From NCBI GenBank assembly GCA_002105175.1, contig MCGE01000043.1, positions 124,001 to 188,000 on the forward strand: DNA of 64,000 bases. Reading direction: 5' to 3'. The DNA is from Absidia repens. Lineage: Eukaryota; Mucoromycota; Mucoromycetes; Mucorales; Cunninghamellaceae. Shown piece by piece: positions 38,900 through 50,946 of the stretch; positions within the stretch are counted from its first letter, which is position 1, and each line of letters begins with the position of its first letter. Position numbers and translations under genes: made by a program. The notes beneath the pieces were generated by a model. That model saw only the letters and a list, made by a program, of their open reading frames with translations, was not told the origin of the DNA and ran no database searches.

Positions 38900-39112
38900 C
38901 CCAAATCCTACATCCAAAATAAAAGGGTTTCCCCATGATGTTTGTTTTGCGTTTTTAAAAACGCCCCTAATTCCAGTTCTAACACTAATCCTAGATCACC
39001 AGTACCCCAATGAGCCTTGCCGTCATATCATCCAGACTATCATGAAGGAAAAAAATAAAAAAGAAAGAAAAAGAGTGGAAAAAAAAATTGGGGACCAAAA
39101 AAAATAGACAGC
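38900..39112 (+). repeat. Dispersed A-tailed repeat, copy 3
   Basis: CCAAATCCTACATCC, AAAAGGGTTTCCCCATG, ACGCCCCTAATTCC and AACACTAATCC, then an A-rich tail. The inverse copies in the array spacers match over the full length, which defines the family at about 200 bp. Confidence 0.7.
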
Positions 39113-39474
39113 CAAATGCGGAGCCTGAATCATCCAGCCTTTTTTTTTCTGTCAAAAAATCAGGGAAGGGGTAATCGCCATAATTTCCATAGTGCATAAT
39201 TCGTTTTATCTTCCAGTGGAAAGCCAGTTGCAAACCATACGTAATAAAGCTCTAATATCTCTGACGCCTTTCAAATAAGCTATTATTTCAGCACACAAAA
39301 AAAATCCATTGCCGACCCGCTGAGCACGACGGTCGGGCCCCAAGGGCCTGCCCATCAAAGTGCGAAATGGCGGAGGCTTTAATCCTATCCCATCAAAACC
39401 CACACTTTAATAAAAAACTGTGACACCCAATAAATCGAAAGATTTCCAAAAGCTCCAGCGGAGCGCCGGAACGT

Positions 39475-39476
<2 letters not shown>

Positions 39477-39535
<59 letters not shown>
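39477..39535 (+). repeat. (AAT)n microsatellite
   Basis: Uninterrupted AAT/ATA repeat downstream of F-box copy 1. Shorter or longer versions lie at the same place in the other units (for example 62446-62509). Confidence 0.9.
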
Positions 39536-39537
<2 letters not shown>

Positions 39538-39615
39538 GATCGAAAAACTATACTACAAGCTAAAACTACACCCTACTAAAGAGTCATCCTAGCACTTGTC
39601 CAATGAATCAGAGAG

Positions 39616-40812
39616 TCAATATCCAAGGAAGGCTTCCCCATACAATCGGGTCACATAACTGACACCGTTGAGGTAGTAGCTGATTTCCATAGAGCTAGGG
39701 TCCACGTCGTCAAAGTCGCTTGGATAAATATGGCCGTTGTCACACCCTACGGTCGTTAGCTTTGGACATTGCTGCATCAGTCGACGGATCCCGGCGGCCG
39801 TGACTTCAGTCACGTTGTCCACATTGACATTCACAATGTTCGGTAAGTACGTGGCAATCGCATCCAACGTCTTGTCGGTCATCATCGGGGAGCCGGAAAG
39901 CTCAAGTTGAAGGAGGTGCGGGTGTGATTGAATAAACGCCAACGCCATAGCATCGGTCATTTCCTCGCATGCACCCAGGAAAAAATGCGTCAAATAAGGC
40001 CATACCGGCTGCTGCTGCTGAGGAGTGGTGGGTGTGGATGGAAGATCATCGAAGTAATCGTCGGGGAATAAAGTGGGCAAAAGACGCCATTCCTGCTGCT
40101 GCTGCTGTTGCTGTTCAACAGTGGTTGTGATGGGAAGGAACGGAGTACAATTGGAAAGATAGTCCTGGATACGAAACGAGGTGATATTGGGCAAGGCCAT
40201 GACGTTCCATGCTGCGTCTTGGATGGTGTCGATCCCGTTGTTGTTTTCCAACCCACAATGGGAGATGGCGAGTGATGTCAATGCTTTGCATTGGCGGAGC
40301 GCAGAAAAGAGCTCATAATTCAAGCCATCACAGAATTCAAATTCGAGGTGGTTGAGTTGACGATACCAATGGCGCCTCATTGCTTCTATGGACCATTGTG
40401 TAATACTGCTGTGGCCAAGATAAAGTCGTGTGAGATGCGGGACATACAGTGGTACGTGCTCAAAGCTGTCATCGGTGATGTTACGCGCTGATTCCAGGGA
40501 CAAGTCGTTCAACTGAGGGACGTGTTTGATAAATGCCAAAAGTTCATCGTCAGATAACGCGTGTCGAATCAAGACGCTGCGAACAAATTTCCCGGGAGAG
40601 TTGCTTGGCAATGATGAAGATGCCTCCAGGCCAGCTGTCATATAAGGTAGGGTATCGTCGCCGGGAATTTCGAGGTGTTCCCAAAGCAAAGGCGTCGCAT
40701 ACTTGTAGAAGGTTTTGTTGATGAGTGTACACGTATAAAGATCCCATGTTTTATCAACATGGTTAAGAATTGATGAGATGACCTCGGAAGGAAGATGATC
40801 AAGGTGGTTCAT
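39616..40812 (-). CDS. F-box/LRR protein, array copy 1
   Basis: About 398 residues from MNHLDHLPSEV. I chose this Met because it is kept in every array copy, while the upstream MSLF start (40839) is out of frame in copies 3 and 8. F-box at residues about 4-45 (LPSEVISSILNHVDKTWDLY, then INKTFYKYATPLLWEHL), followed by leucine-rich repeats (LNDLSLESA, LTRLYLGHSSITQWSIEAM, LNHLEFEFCDGLN, LTHFFLGACEEMTDAMALAF, LLQLELSGSPMMTDKTLDAI). A poly-Gln tract and Pro/Thr linker sit in the middle. F-box proteins bind Skp1 and bring targets to SCF ubiquitin ligases; LRRs choose the target. The target is unknown. Intact. Confidence 0.9.
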   Translation of the reverse strand: MNHLDHLPSEVISSILNHVDKTWDLYTCTLINKTFYKYATPLLWEHLEIPGDDTLPYMTAGLEASSSLPSNSPGKFVRSVLIRHALSDDELLAFIKHVPQLNDLSLESARNITDDSFEHVPLYVPHLTRLYLGHSSITQWSIEAMRRHWYRQLNHLEFEFCDGLNYELFSALRQCKALTSLAISHCGLENNNGIDTIQDAAWNVMALPNITSFRIQDYLSNCTPFLPITTTVEQQQQQQQEWRLLPTLFPDDYFDDLPSTPTTPQQQQPVWPYLTHFFLGACEEMTDAMALAFIQSHPHLLQLELSGSPMMTDKTLDAIATYLPNIVNVNVDNVTEVTAAGIRRLMQQCPKLTTVGCDNGHIYPSDFDDVDPSSMEISYYLNGVSYVTRLYGEAFLGY

Positions 40813-42111
40813 AAAGGTAGAAGAAAAAAAAAGGGACATTGTTCATTCTAGGTTCTGAGAAGCCCCTGAAAATCTAAGCCCAGGGACATTCAAACAGCGA
40901 CACACATGATTTTTATATTTTTTTTCCCCTAGGCACCTTTTTGTCCATTTTTGTTTCTTTAATTTTTTTTCTTTAAAGCATCATTGGCGATCTCACTGCG
41001 TTACTGGACGTCTTGGATTAGTATTAGAAAGTGGATTAGGGGCATTTTGAAAATGCATTACAAACATGCATGGGGAAACACTTTCATTTTGATTGCAGGA
41101 TTTCGAGCCACCATCAGATGAAGCCTTCACCTTAAAGATTATAGTATTATGGAAACACGCCCATTCATTAGCTTACCTTGGTAGTTTAGTTTTGTTATAT
41201 CTATATCAACGTATCAATAAAACATGTCGCATGTGCTTGCCTTTTACTTTTTTTACAGTAGATCCCTTCTTAACAGTTCTCCCCGTTTTATTTAGATTAG
41301 TATTGACCATCCCGCACTATGTATATTATATATTGATACTTCAATAAAATGCTACCTTACTTTTAATCAGAAACGCTTCGTCTCTCTTCATTTCATTTTA
41401 TTTTATTAGCTTGTGTTCTATGATTAATGCAACCTCTGTGTAGATGGTTATATAGCATACACATCAAAGCGTTTGTTCATGTCACTCAAATCAAGCCAGT
41501 AAATTACAAACTGGATTCATTTTTTAAGTTATTCATTGTACAGTACATTATCAAAATAATCTGCTTACATCACCCACCTTGGTAAGAGAAGGAGACGAAG
41601 GACGATCACAATACTATTTATGTACACAGCAGCACAGAAAAGGCAAAAAGATCTGTTCTTTTACTGAAAATTGGCGTTCCCACCTTCGTGCCTGAGAGAT
41701 AAAACTCTAAAATTGTTATTTACTACCTAAACAACAATGTAACATAGTAGAGCTCTACTCTGTTGCTGTTTGACTGTGATGACTAAATGTTATGATTTTG
41801 CTGCTCTAATCCCTCCCCATCAAAACCCACACTTTAATAATAAAAAAAAAACTCTTGGACACCCAATGAATCGAAATATTTTCAAAAGCTCCAGCGGAGC
41901 GCCAGAGCGTTTATTGATAATAATAGTAATAATAAAGGATCGAAACACTATACTACAAGCTAAAACTACACTCTACTAAAGCCAACCCCCCCTTTAAAAA
42001 AACCAGAGGTTCCCCGGACCTAGTCACTTTCCATCAAGTGCCAAAAATTGGGACAGGGTTTTGAGTTTGATTTTGGATCATCCTGTCACTTGTCCAATAG
42101 ATCAGAGAGAG
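40813..42111. repeat. Array spacer 1
   Basis: Upstream region of copy 1: a conserved leader (CATTTTAGG-like, then AAGCCC), an inverted copy of the dispersed repeat (about 40918-41104), a region with TATATTATATATTGATACTTCAATAAAATG, and the 3' flank of copy 2 with CAATAAACGC on minus as a likely poly(A) signal near 41913. Confidence 0.7.
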
Positions 42112-42583
42112 TCAATATCCACGGAAAGCTTCACCATACAAACGAGTCACATAGCTGACACCGGTGATCTTGTGGCGGATTTCCATAGAGCTAGGATTCA
42201 CGTCGTCAAAGTCGCTTGGATAAATATCACCGTTATTACACCCTACGGTCGCTAGCTTTGGACATTGCTGTATCAGTCGACGGACCCCAGCGGCTGTGAT
42301 CTTAGTCACGGCCTCCACATCGACATTCACAATGTTCGGTAAATGCGTGGCAATTGCATCCAACGTCTTGTCGGTCATCATCTCGGAGCAGTAAAACCCG
42401 AGGTCAACAAGGTGCGGGTGTGATTGAATCAACGCCAGCGCCATGGCATCGGTCAGATCCCTGCATGAACCCAGGAAAAAATGCGTCAAGTAAGGCCATA
42501 CCGGCTGCTGCTGAGGAGTGATGGGTGTGGATGGAGGATCATCGAAGTAATCTTCGGGGAATAAAGTGGGCAAAATACGCCAT

Positions 42584-42619
<36 letters not shown>

Positions 42620-43320
42620 TGTTGAACGTTGGGTGTAATGGGAAGGAACGGAGTACAATTAAAAAAACAGTCCATGATACGAAACGAGGTGATATTGGGC
42701 AAGGCCATGACGTTCCATGCTGCATCTTGGATAGTGTCGATCGTGTTGTTGTTTTCCAACCGGCAATAGGAGATGGCGAGTGATGTCAATGCTGTGAATT
42801 GGCGGAGCTCAGAAAAGAGCTCATAATTCAATCCCTCACAGAATTTGAATTCAAGGTGGTTGAGTTGACGATACCAATGGCGCCTCATTGCTTCTATGGA
42901 CAATTGTGTAATACTGCTGTTCCCAATATAAAGTCGTGTGAGATGCGGGACATACAGTGGTACGTGCTCAAAGCTGTCATCCGTGATGTAATCAGCTGCT
43001 TCCAGGGACAAGTCGTTCAACTGAGGGACGTGTTTGATAAATGTCAAAAGTTCATCATCAGATAACTCGTTTCGAATCGAGACGCTGTGAACAAATTCTC
43101 CAAGAGGGTTGCTTCGCAATGATGAAGATGACTCCAGGCCAGCTGTCATATAAGAGAGGGTATGATCGTCGGGACTTTCGAGGTGTTCCCAAAGCAAAGG
43201 CGTCGCATGCTTGTAGAAGGTTTTGTTGATGAGTGCACACGTATAGAGATCGCATGTTTTATCAACATGGTTAAGAATCACCGAGATGAGCTCGGAAGGA
43301 AGATGATCAAGGTGGTTCAT
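42112..43320 (-). CDS. F-box/LRR protein, array copy 2
   Basis: About 402 residues from MNHLDHLPSELISVILNHV. Same architecture as copy 1 with LRR substitutions such as LTRLYIGNSSITQLS and LVDLGFYCSEMMTDKT. The longest poly-Gln of the array (about 14). Ends GEAFRGY-stop. Its upstream spacer is interrupted by the 1-kb TIR element. Intact. Confidence 0.9.
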
Positions 43321-44916
43321 GAAGGAAAAAGAAAAAGAAAGGGACATTGCCCATTTTAGGTTCTAGGAAGCCCTCAAAATCTAAGCCCCGTGTAATTCAA
43401 ACATCGACACTCATGATTTTTACATTTCCTCCAGGCACCTTTTGTCCATTTTGTTTCTTCAATTTTTTTTGGGAATTGCTCCATATCAGAGGATTTCAGA
43501 GGCGTCAGAGGCTTCAGAGGATTTTCAGAGGATTTTCAAAGGGGTTTCAGAGGATTTTCAGGGGGACTTTTCAGATACCGTCCGTACCACTTTTCATTGT
43601 ATCGCCGATAACTACCAGTTTAAACAAGCTATGTGACATTAGCAATAAAATAGAAATTGACGTTTACTTCTTTGCCTCATTTTACCATACTATTTGAAGC
43701 GCTATTGTTTCTATTTGATATGATTAGTTAACTTCTAATTGGAGAAATCTATCCTTATCAAGGAGTATGGTCGACGATGTAAAAGTTGACATTCCCGCTG
43801 AAGATTTATTTATCGAATACTCCTATTGCAATGAAACACTACTTCTAACTGTTATTCAATAATATGAACAGCGAACGACAACAATGATCAATGCAATTAT
43901 TTTCTAAAAATTATAATTAAGGACAACTTCATAGAACAAGATTACATGATTCATGGTCGGACCATGGCTATGGAACCGAACCTACTAGTTGGCATTTTTA
44001 CACGAACATGTAAATTGGCGACAAAATTTACAAAGTAGATAATAAAAAAATTTCAGGCTGGATGGGAAATGATGTTTATGGAAAGAACTTCCTATAAAAT
44101 TATTATCGCCGCTATCACCTACACTGGAATCACCACCAAAAGCATCACCTTTACTATCAGTTCCCCCTCCTCCTTCAGTATCAAATTAACATCACCATCC
44201 AGACGAAAACCTGCACCACGCGCTACTACCAAAAAGATCACCATCAGGAAAATATATAGCAAATGAGTTTCAGTCCAAAACAAAAGGTGTAGAAGAAATT
44301 GATAACCTTTATTTATTTTTAAAAGCGTTACTCTATTGAATGCACAATGTCATTTTTTTATATTGCTCAATGTTCAGATCACATACTCAAATCGCTAATT
44401 ATCGGCGATGCAACAGAGGTGGTACGGACGGTCATTCAATTCTGAAATCCCTCTGAAAATCCTCTGAAATAGAGCAATTTCCTTTTTTTTTTTTTCAAGA
44501 CACACACGCATGAAAGAATATCGGATCGACAAACATTGCGCACAATGATTAGGCTCCACGGGGGCTGTACCCCATAGCGCGCCATGGCGGAGTCTCTAAT
44601 CCCATCCCACCACCAAACCCAATTAAAAAAATAAAATAAACTCTGATACCCAGTCAATCGACAGATTTTCCCAAAAGCTCCGGCGGGAGCGCCAGAAGCG
44701 TTTATTGATAACAACAACAATGATAATAAAGGATCGAAACACTATACTACAAGCTAAAACTACAATCTACTAAAGCCAACACACCCCCACCCTCCAAAAA
44801 AAAAGGAGATTCCCCGGGTTCCAGTCACTCTCCATCAAGTGCCAAAAATTGGGAGGAGGGGTTTTGGGTTTGATTTTGGTTCATCCTATCACTTGTTCAA
44901 TGGATCAGAGAGAGAG
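43321..44916. repeat. Array spacer 2, interrupted by a TIR element
   Basis: Starts as in the other spacers but is cut at 43470 by the TIR element (43471-44482). The remainder is a diverged 3' flank of copy 3, with a poly(A) signal CAATAAACGC on minus near 44703. The usual dispersed repeat is truncated here. Confidence 0.65.
43471..44482. mobile_element. Non-autonomous TIR DNA element (about 1.0 kb)
   Basis: The ends GGGAATTGCTC and (complement) GGAAATTGCTC are inverted, as are inner blocks: CCGTCCGTACCAC with ATCGCCGATAA on the left (43578-43610) and their complements on the right (44400-44431). The left end carries tandem CAGAGGATTTT-type units, partly repeated on the right (CCTCTGAAA). No transposase ORF is present. 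It lies in a T run, so the target duplication cannot be read. Confidence 0.75.
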
Positions 44917-46020
44917 TCAATAGCCACGGAAGGCCTCCCCATACAAACGGCCCACATAGATACCACCGTTGTTGTAGTAATAGATTTTTAATGAGCTAGG
45001 GTCCACGTCGTCAAAGTGGCTTGCATCAATATTGCTGTTGTCACACCCTACGGTCGCTAGCTTTGGACATTTCTGCATCAGTCGACGGATCCCAGCGGCC
45101 GTGATCTTAGTCATTTCCTCCACATCGACATTCACAATGTTCGGTAGATGTGTGGCAATTGCATCCAACGTCTTGTCGGTCATCATCTCGGAGTGGTAAA
45201 ACTTAAGGTCAACAAGGTGCGGGTGTGACTGAATCAACGCCAGCGCCATGGCATCGGTCAGGTCGTTGCATTCACCCAGGGAAAAATGCGTCAAATAAGG
45301 CCATACCGGCTGCTGCTGTTGAGCAGTGGGTGTGATGGGAAGGAATGGAGTCCAATTAACAAAACGGTCCATGATACGAAACGAGGTGATATTGGGCAAG
45401 GCCATGACGTTCCGTGCTGCAACTTGGATGGTGTCGATTGCCTTGTTTTTTTCCAACCGGCAATAGGAGATGGCGAGTGATGTCAGTGCTGTGCATTGGC
45501 GGAGCGCAGAAAAGAGGTCATAACTCAAGTCGGGACATTGTATGAATTCGAGGTGGTTGAGTTGACGATACCAATGACGACTCATTGCTTCTATGGACAA
45601 TTGTGTAATGTTGCTGTAGCGAATATAAAGTCGTGTGAGATGCGGGACATACAGTGGTACGTGCTGAAAGCTGTCATCGGAGATGAAAGCTGGGTCGACC
45701 AGGGACAAGTCGTTCAACCGAGGGACGTGTTTGATAAATGCCAAAAGTTCATCGTCAATTAAAAACGGCTCTTGAATCAAGGCGCTGCGAACAAATTCCC
45801 CAAGAGAGTTGCTTCGCAATGATGAAGACGCCTCCAGGCAATCTATCAAAAAAGAGAAGGCGAGGCCGCCTTTAAGTTCGAGGTGTTCCCAAAGCAAAGG
45901 CGTCGCAAGCTTGTAGAAGGTTGTGTTGATGAATGTACACTCATGAAGATCGCATGATTCATCAACACGGTTAAGAATTAATAAGATGAGCTCGGAAGGA
46001 AGATGAGCAAGGTGATTCAT
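44917..46020 (-). CDS. F-box/LRR protein, array copy 3 (linker deleted)
   Basis: 367 residues starting MNHLAHLPSELILLILNRV. The only ATG that fits is this one, which supports the MNH start for the family. F-box and LRRs as in copy 1, with the variant IQEPFLIDDELLAF. The Gln-flanked linker with PTLFPDDYFDD is absent: TAQQQQ joins directly to PVWPYLTHF. Otherwise intact. Confidence 0.88.
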   Translation of the reverse strand: MNHLAHLPSELILLILNRVDESCDLHECTFINTTFYKLATPLLWEHLELKGGLAFSFLIDCLEASSSLRSNSLGEFVRSALIQEPFLIDDELLAFIKHVPRLNDLSLVDPAFISDDSFQHVPLYVPHLTRLYIRYSNITQLSIEAMSRHWYRQLNHLEFIQCPDLSYDLFSALRQCTALTSLAISYCRLEKNKAIDTIQVAARNVMALPNITSFRIMDRFVNWTPFLPITPTAQQQQPVWPYLTHFSLGECNDLTDAMALALIQSHPHLVDLKFYHSEMMTDKTLDAIATHLPNIVNVDVEEMTKITAAGIRRLMQKCPKLATVGCDNSNIDASHFDDVDPSSLKIYYYNNGGIYVGRLYGEAFRGY

Positions 46021-47331
46021 GAAGGAAGAAGAAAGGAAAAAGGGACATTGTTCTTTTTAGGTTCTGAGAAGCCCTTAAAATCTAAGCCCAATATCGTTCA
46101 TTTTAGGTTCTGAGCAGGAACATTCAACCACCGACACACATGATTTTTATATTTTTTTCCCCCAGGCACCTTTTTGTCCATTTTGCTTCTTCAATTTTTT
46201 TTTTCTTCAAAGCATAATTGGTAATCTCATTGCATTACTGGACATCCTGGATTAGTATTAGAAAGTGGATTAGGGGCATTTTGAAAATGCATTACAAACA
46301 TGCATGGGGAAACGCTTTCATTTTGATTGCAGGATTTCGAACCACCATCAGATGAACCCTTCACCTTATAGATTATAGTATTATGGAAACACGTCCGTTC
46401 ATTAGCTTACCTTGGTAGTTTAGTTTTGTTATAGCTGTATCAACGTATCAATAAAACATGTCGCATGTGCTTGTCTTTTGATTTTTTACAGTAGATCCCT
46501 TCTTAACAGTTCTCCTCGTTCCATTTAGATTAGTATTGACCATCTCACATTATGTATATTATATATTGATACTTCAATAAAATGTTACCTTATTTTCAAA
46601 CAAAAACGCTTCGTCTCTCTTTATTTTATTTTATTAGCTTGTGCTCTATGATTAATACAACCTCTGTGTAGATGGTTATATAGCATATACGTCAAAACGT
46701 TTGTTCATGTCACTCAAATCAAGCCCAGTAAATTACAGACCGGATGGATTCATTCTAAGTTATCCATTGTACAGCAAAATAATCTGCTTAAATCACTCAT
46801 CTTGGTAAGAGAAGGTGACGAAGGGCGATCACATCACTTTTTATGCACACAGCATCACAGAAAAGGTAAAAAGATCTATTCTTTTACTGAAAATTGGCGT
46901 TCCCACCTTCGTGATTGAGAGATTAAACTCTAAAATTGTTATTTACTGCCTAAACAACAATGTAACATAGCAGAGTTTTACTCTGTTGCTGTTTGACTGT
47001 GATGACTAAATGTTATGAATTTGCTGCTCTGGTCCCTTTCCATCAAAACCCACACTTTAATAAAAAAAAAAAAAAAAACTCTAACACCTAATAAATCGAA
47101 ATATTTCCAACAGCTAGTAGCGTTTATTGATAACAACAATAATAATAATAAAGGATCGAAACACTATACTACAAGCTAAAACTACACTCTACGAAAGCCA
47201 ACACCCCCCCACTTTAAAAAAACAGAGGCTCCCCAGTCCTAGTCACTTTCCATCAAGTGCCAAAAATTGGGACGAGGATTTTGGGTTTGATTTTGGATCA
47301 TTCTGTCACTTGTCCAATGGATCAGAGAGCG
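46021..47331. repeat. Array spacer 3
   Basis: Same order as spacer 1; inverted dispersed repeat at about 46148-46338; short AAT repeat and poly(A) signal on minus near 47123. Confidence 0.7.
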
Positions 47332-48528
47332 TCAATATCCACGGATGGCTTTACTATACAAACGAGTCACATAGCTGACACCGGTGATCGTGTGGCCGAT
47401 TTCCATAGAGCTAGGGTCCACGTCGTCAAAGTCGCTTGGATGAATATTGCCGTCATTACACCAATCACATCCTACGGTCGCTAGCTTTGGACATTGCTCT
47501 ATCAGTCGACGGATCCCGGCGGCCGTGATCTTAGTCACGTTCTTCATATCGACATTCACAATGTTCGGTAAATGCGTGGCAATCGCATCCAACGTCTTGT
47601 CGGTCATCATGTCGGAGTGGTAAAACCCAAGGTCCACGAGGTGTGGGTGTGATTGAATCAACGCCAGCACCATGGCATCGGTCAGGTCCCTGCATGCACC
47701 CAGGAAAAAATGCGTCAAATATGGCCATATTGGCTGCTGCTGAAGAGTGATGGGTGTGGATGGAGAATTATCGAAGTAATCGTCGGGAAATAAAGTGGGC
47801 AAAATACGCCATTCCTGCTGCTGCAGCTGTTGAGCAGTGGGTGTGATGGGAAGGAACGGAGTCCAATTTGAAAAAGGGTCCATGATGCAAAATGAGGTAA
47901 TATTAGGCAAGGCCATGACGTTCCGTGCTGCATCTTGCATGGTGTCGACCGCGTTGTAGTTTTCCAACCAACAATAGGAGATGGCCAGTGATGTCAATGC
48001 TGTGCATTGGCGGAGCGCAGAAAAGAGTTCATAATTCAAGTCAGTACAGCGTTTGAATTCGAGGTGGTTGAGTTGACGATACCAATGACGGCTCATTGCT
48101 TCTATGGACAATTGTGTAATACTGCTGTAGCGAATATAAAGTCGTGTGAGATGCGGGACATACAGTGGTACGTGCTCAAAGCTGTCATCCGTGATGAAAG
48201 TTGCTTCGTGCAGGGACAAGTCGTTCAACTGAGGGACGTGTTTGATAAATGCCAAAAGTTCATCGTCAGATAACCGGTCTTGAATCGAGGCACTGCGAAC
48301 AAATTCCCCAAGAGAGTTGCTTCGCAATGATGAAGACGCCTCCAGGTTATCTATCAAATAAGAGAAGGTGCGGTGGCCGTTAAGGTCGAGGTGTTCCCAA
48401 AGCAAAGGCGTCGCATACTTGTAGAAGGTTTTGTTGATGAGTGCACACGTATAAAGATCGCATGTTTCATCAACAAGGTTAAGGATTAATGAGATGACCT
48501 CGGAAGGAAGATGATCAAAGTGGTTCAT
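47332..48528 (-). CDS. F-box/LRR protein, array copy 4
   Basis: About 398 residues from MNHFDHLPSEVISLILNLV. Linker present with a short poly-Gln (QQLQQQEWRILP). C-terminal variant VGCDWCNDGNIH with extra residues compared with copies 1-3. F-box, LRRs and stop intact. N-terminal half nearly the same as copies 5 and 7, which suggests recent duplication or gene conversion. Confidence 0.89.
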   Translation of the reverse strand: MNHFDHLPSEVISLILNLVDETCDLYTCALINKTFYKYATPLLWEHLDLNGHRTFSYLIDNLEASSSLRSNSLGEFVRSASIQDRLSDDELLAFIKHVPQLNDLSLHEATFITDDSFEHVPLYVPHLTRLYIRYSSITQLSIEAMSRHWYRQLNHLEFKRCTDLNYELFSALRQCTALTSLAISYCWLENYNAVDTMQDAARNVMALPNITSFCIMDPFSNWTPFLPITPTAQQLQQQEWRILPTLFPDDYFDNSPSTPITLQQQPIWPYLTHFFLGACRDLTDAMVLALIQSHPHLVDLGFYHSDMMTDKTLDAIATHLPNIVNVDMKNVTKITAAGIRRLIEQCPKLATVGCDWCNDGNIHPSDFDDVDPSSMEIGHTITGVSYVTRLYSKAIRGY

Positions 48529-49848
48529 AAAGGAAAAAGAAAGGAAAAGGGACATTGTTCATTTTAGGTTCTGAGACGCCCTCAAAATCTAAGCCCAGTG
48601 ATATTGTTCATTTTAGGTTCTGAGCCTAGGAACATTCAACCACCGACACACATGATTTTTATATTTTTTCCCCCAGGCACCGTTTTGTCCATTTTGCTTC
48701 TTCAATTTTTTTTCTTTAAAGCATCATTGGTAATCTCATTGCGTTGCTGGACATCTTGCATTAGTATTAGAAAGCGGATCAGGGGCATTTTGAAAATGCA
48801 TTACAAACATGCATAGGGAAACACTTTCATTTTGATTGCAGGATTTCGAACCACCATAAGATGAAGCCTTCACCTTATAGATTATAGTATTATGGAAACA
48901 CGCCCATTCATTAGCTTACCTTGGTAGTTTAGTTTTGTTATAGATATATCAACGTATCAATAAAACATGTCGCATGTGCTTCTCTTTTACTTTTTTACAG
49001 TAAATCCCTTCTTAACAGTTCTTTCCGTTTCATTTAGATTAGTATTAACCATCCCAAATTATGTATATTATATATTGATACTTCAATAAAATGTTACTTT
49101 ATTTTTAATAAAAAACGCTTCGTCTCTCTTCATTTTATTTTATTAATTTGTGCTCTATGATTAATGCAAGCTCTGTGTAGATGGTTATATAGCATATACA
49201 TTAAAGCATTTGTTCATGTCACTCAAATCAAGCCAGTAAATTACAGACCGGATTCATTTTTAAGTTATCCATTGTACAGCAAAATAATCTGCTTACATCA
49301 CCCAATTTGGTAAGAGAAGGTGACGAAGGGCGATCACATCACTATTTATGCACACAGCATCACAAAAAAGGCAAAAAGATCTGTTTTTTTTTTTTACTGA
49401 AAATTGGCGTTCCCACCTTCGTGCCTGAGAGATTAAACTCTAAAATTGTTATTTATTGCCTAAACAACAATGTAACATAGCGAAGTTTTACTCTGTTGCT
49501 GTTTGACTGTGATGACTAAATGTTATGAAGTTACTGCTCTAGTCCCTTTCCATCAAAACCCACACTTTAATAAAAAAAAAACTCTAACACCTAATAAATC
49601 GAAATATTTCCAAAAGCTAGAAGCGTTTATTGACAACAACAATAATAATAATAATAATAATAAAGGATCGAGACACTATACTACAAGCTAAAACTACACT
49701 CTACTAAAGCCAACACCCCCCCCACTTTAAAAAAAGAAAAGAGGTTCCCCAGTCCTAGTCACTTTCCATCAAGTGCCAAAAATTGGGACGAGGATTTTGG
49801 GTTTGATTTTTGGATCATCCTATCACTTGTCCAATCGATCAGAGAGAG
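48529..49848. repeat. Array spacer 4
   Basis: Inverted dispersed repeat at about 48661-48847; the rest as in spacer 1, with an AAT repeat near 49640. Confidence 0.7.
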
Positions 49849-50946
49849 TCAATATTTACGGAAGGCTTCCCCATACAAACGGCCCACAAAGACCCCGTTG
49901 TTATAGTCGCTGACTACGATACAGCTAGGGTCCACGTCGTCAAAGTCGCTTGTATAAATATAGCTGTTGTCACACCCTACGGTCACTAGCTTTGGACATT
50001 GCTGCATCAGTCGACGGACCCCAGCGGCCGTGATCTTAGTCATTTCCTCCACATCGACATTTACAATGTTCGGTAAATGCGTGGCAATTGAATCCAACGT
50101 CTTGTCGGTCATCATCACGGAGCGGTAAAACCCAAGGTCAACGAGGTGCGGGTGTGACTGAATCAACGCCAGCGCCATGGCATCGGTCATGTCCTTGCAG
50201 GCACCCAGGGAAAAATGCGTCAAATAAGGCCATACCGGCTGCTGTTGTTGAGCAGTGGGTGTGATGGGAAGGAACGGAGTATAATTAAAAAAACAGTCCA
50301 TGATACGAAACGAGGTGATATTGGGCAAGGCCATGACGTTCCATGCTGCATCTTGGATGGTGTCGATCGCGTTGTTGTATTTCAACTCACAATAGGAGAT
50401 GGCCAGTGATGTCAATGCTGTGCATTGGCGGAGCGCAGAAAAGAGGTCATAGCTCAAGCCGGTACAGCGTTTGAATTCGAGGTGGTTGAGTTGACGATAC
50501 CAATGACGGCTCATTGCTTCTATGGACAATTGTGTAATACTGCTGTAGCGAATATAAAGTCGTGTGAGATGCGGGACATACAGTGGTACGTGCTCAAAGC
50601 TGTCATCCGTGATGAAAGTTGCTTCGTGCAGGGACAAGTCGTTCAACTGAGGGACGTGTTTGATAAATGCCAAAAGTTCATCGTCAGATAACCGGTCTTG
50701 AATCGAGGCACTGCGAACAAATTCCCCAAGAGAGTTGCTTCGCAATGATGAAGACGCCTCCAGGTCATCTATCAAATAAGAGAAGGTGCGGTGGCCGTTA
50801 AGGTCGAGGTGTTCCCAAAGCAAAGGCGTCGCATACTTGTAGAAGGTTTTGTTGATGAGTGCACACGTATAAAGATCGCATGTTTCATCAGCATGGTTAA
50901 GAATTAATGAGATGACCTCGGAAGGAAGATGATCAAAGTGGTTCAT
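49849..50946 (-). CDS. F-box/LRR protein, array copy 5 (linker deleted)
   Basis: About 365 residues from MNHFDHLPSEVISLILNHA. Like copy 3, it lacks the 30-40-residue linker between the poly-Gln (TAQQQQ) and PVWPYLTHFSLG. C-terminus diverged (SCIVVSDYNNGVFVGRLYGEAFRKY split by variants). F-box and LRRs intact. Confidence 0.88.
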   Translation of the reverse strand: MNHFDHLPSEVISLILNHADETCDLYTCALINKTFYKYATPLLWEHLDLNGHRTFSYLIDDLEASSSLRSNSLGEFVRSASIQDRLSDDELLAFIKHVPQLNDLSLHEATFITDDSFEHVPLYVPHLTRLYIRYSSITQLSIEAMSRHWYRQLNHLEFKRCTGLSYDLFSALRQCTALTSLAISYCELKYNNAIDTIQDAAWNVMALPNITSFRIMDCFFNYTPFLPITPTAQQQQPVWPYLTHFSLGACKDMTDAMALALIQSHPHLVDLGFYRSVMMTDKTLDSIATHLPNIVNVDVEEMTKITAAGVRRLMQQCPKLVTVGCDNSYIYTSDFDDVDPSCIVVSDYNNGVFVGRLYGEAFRKY

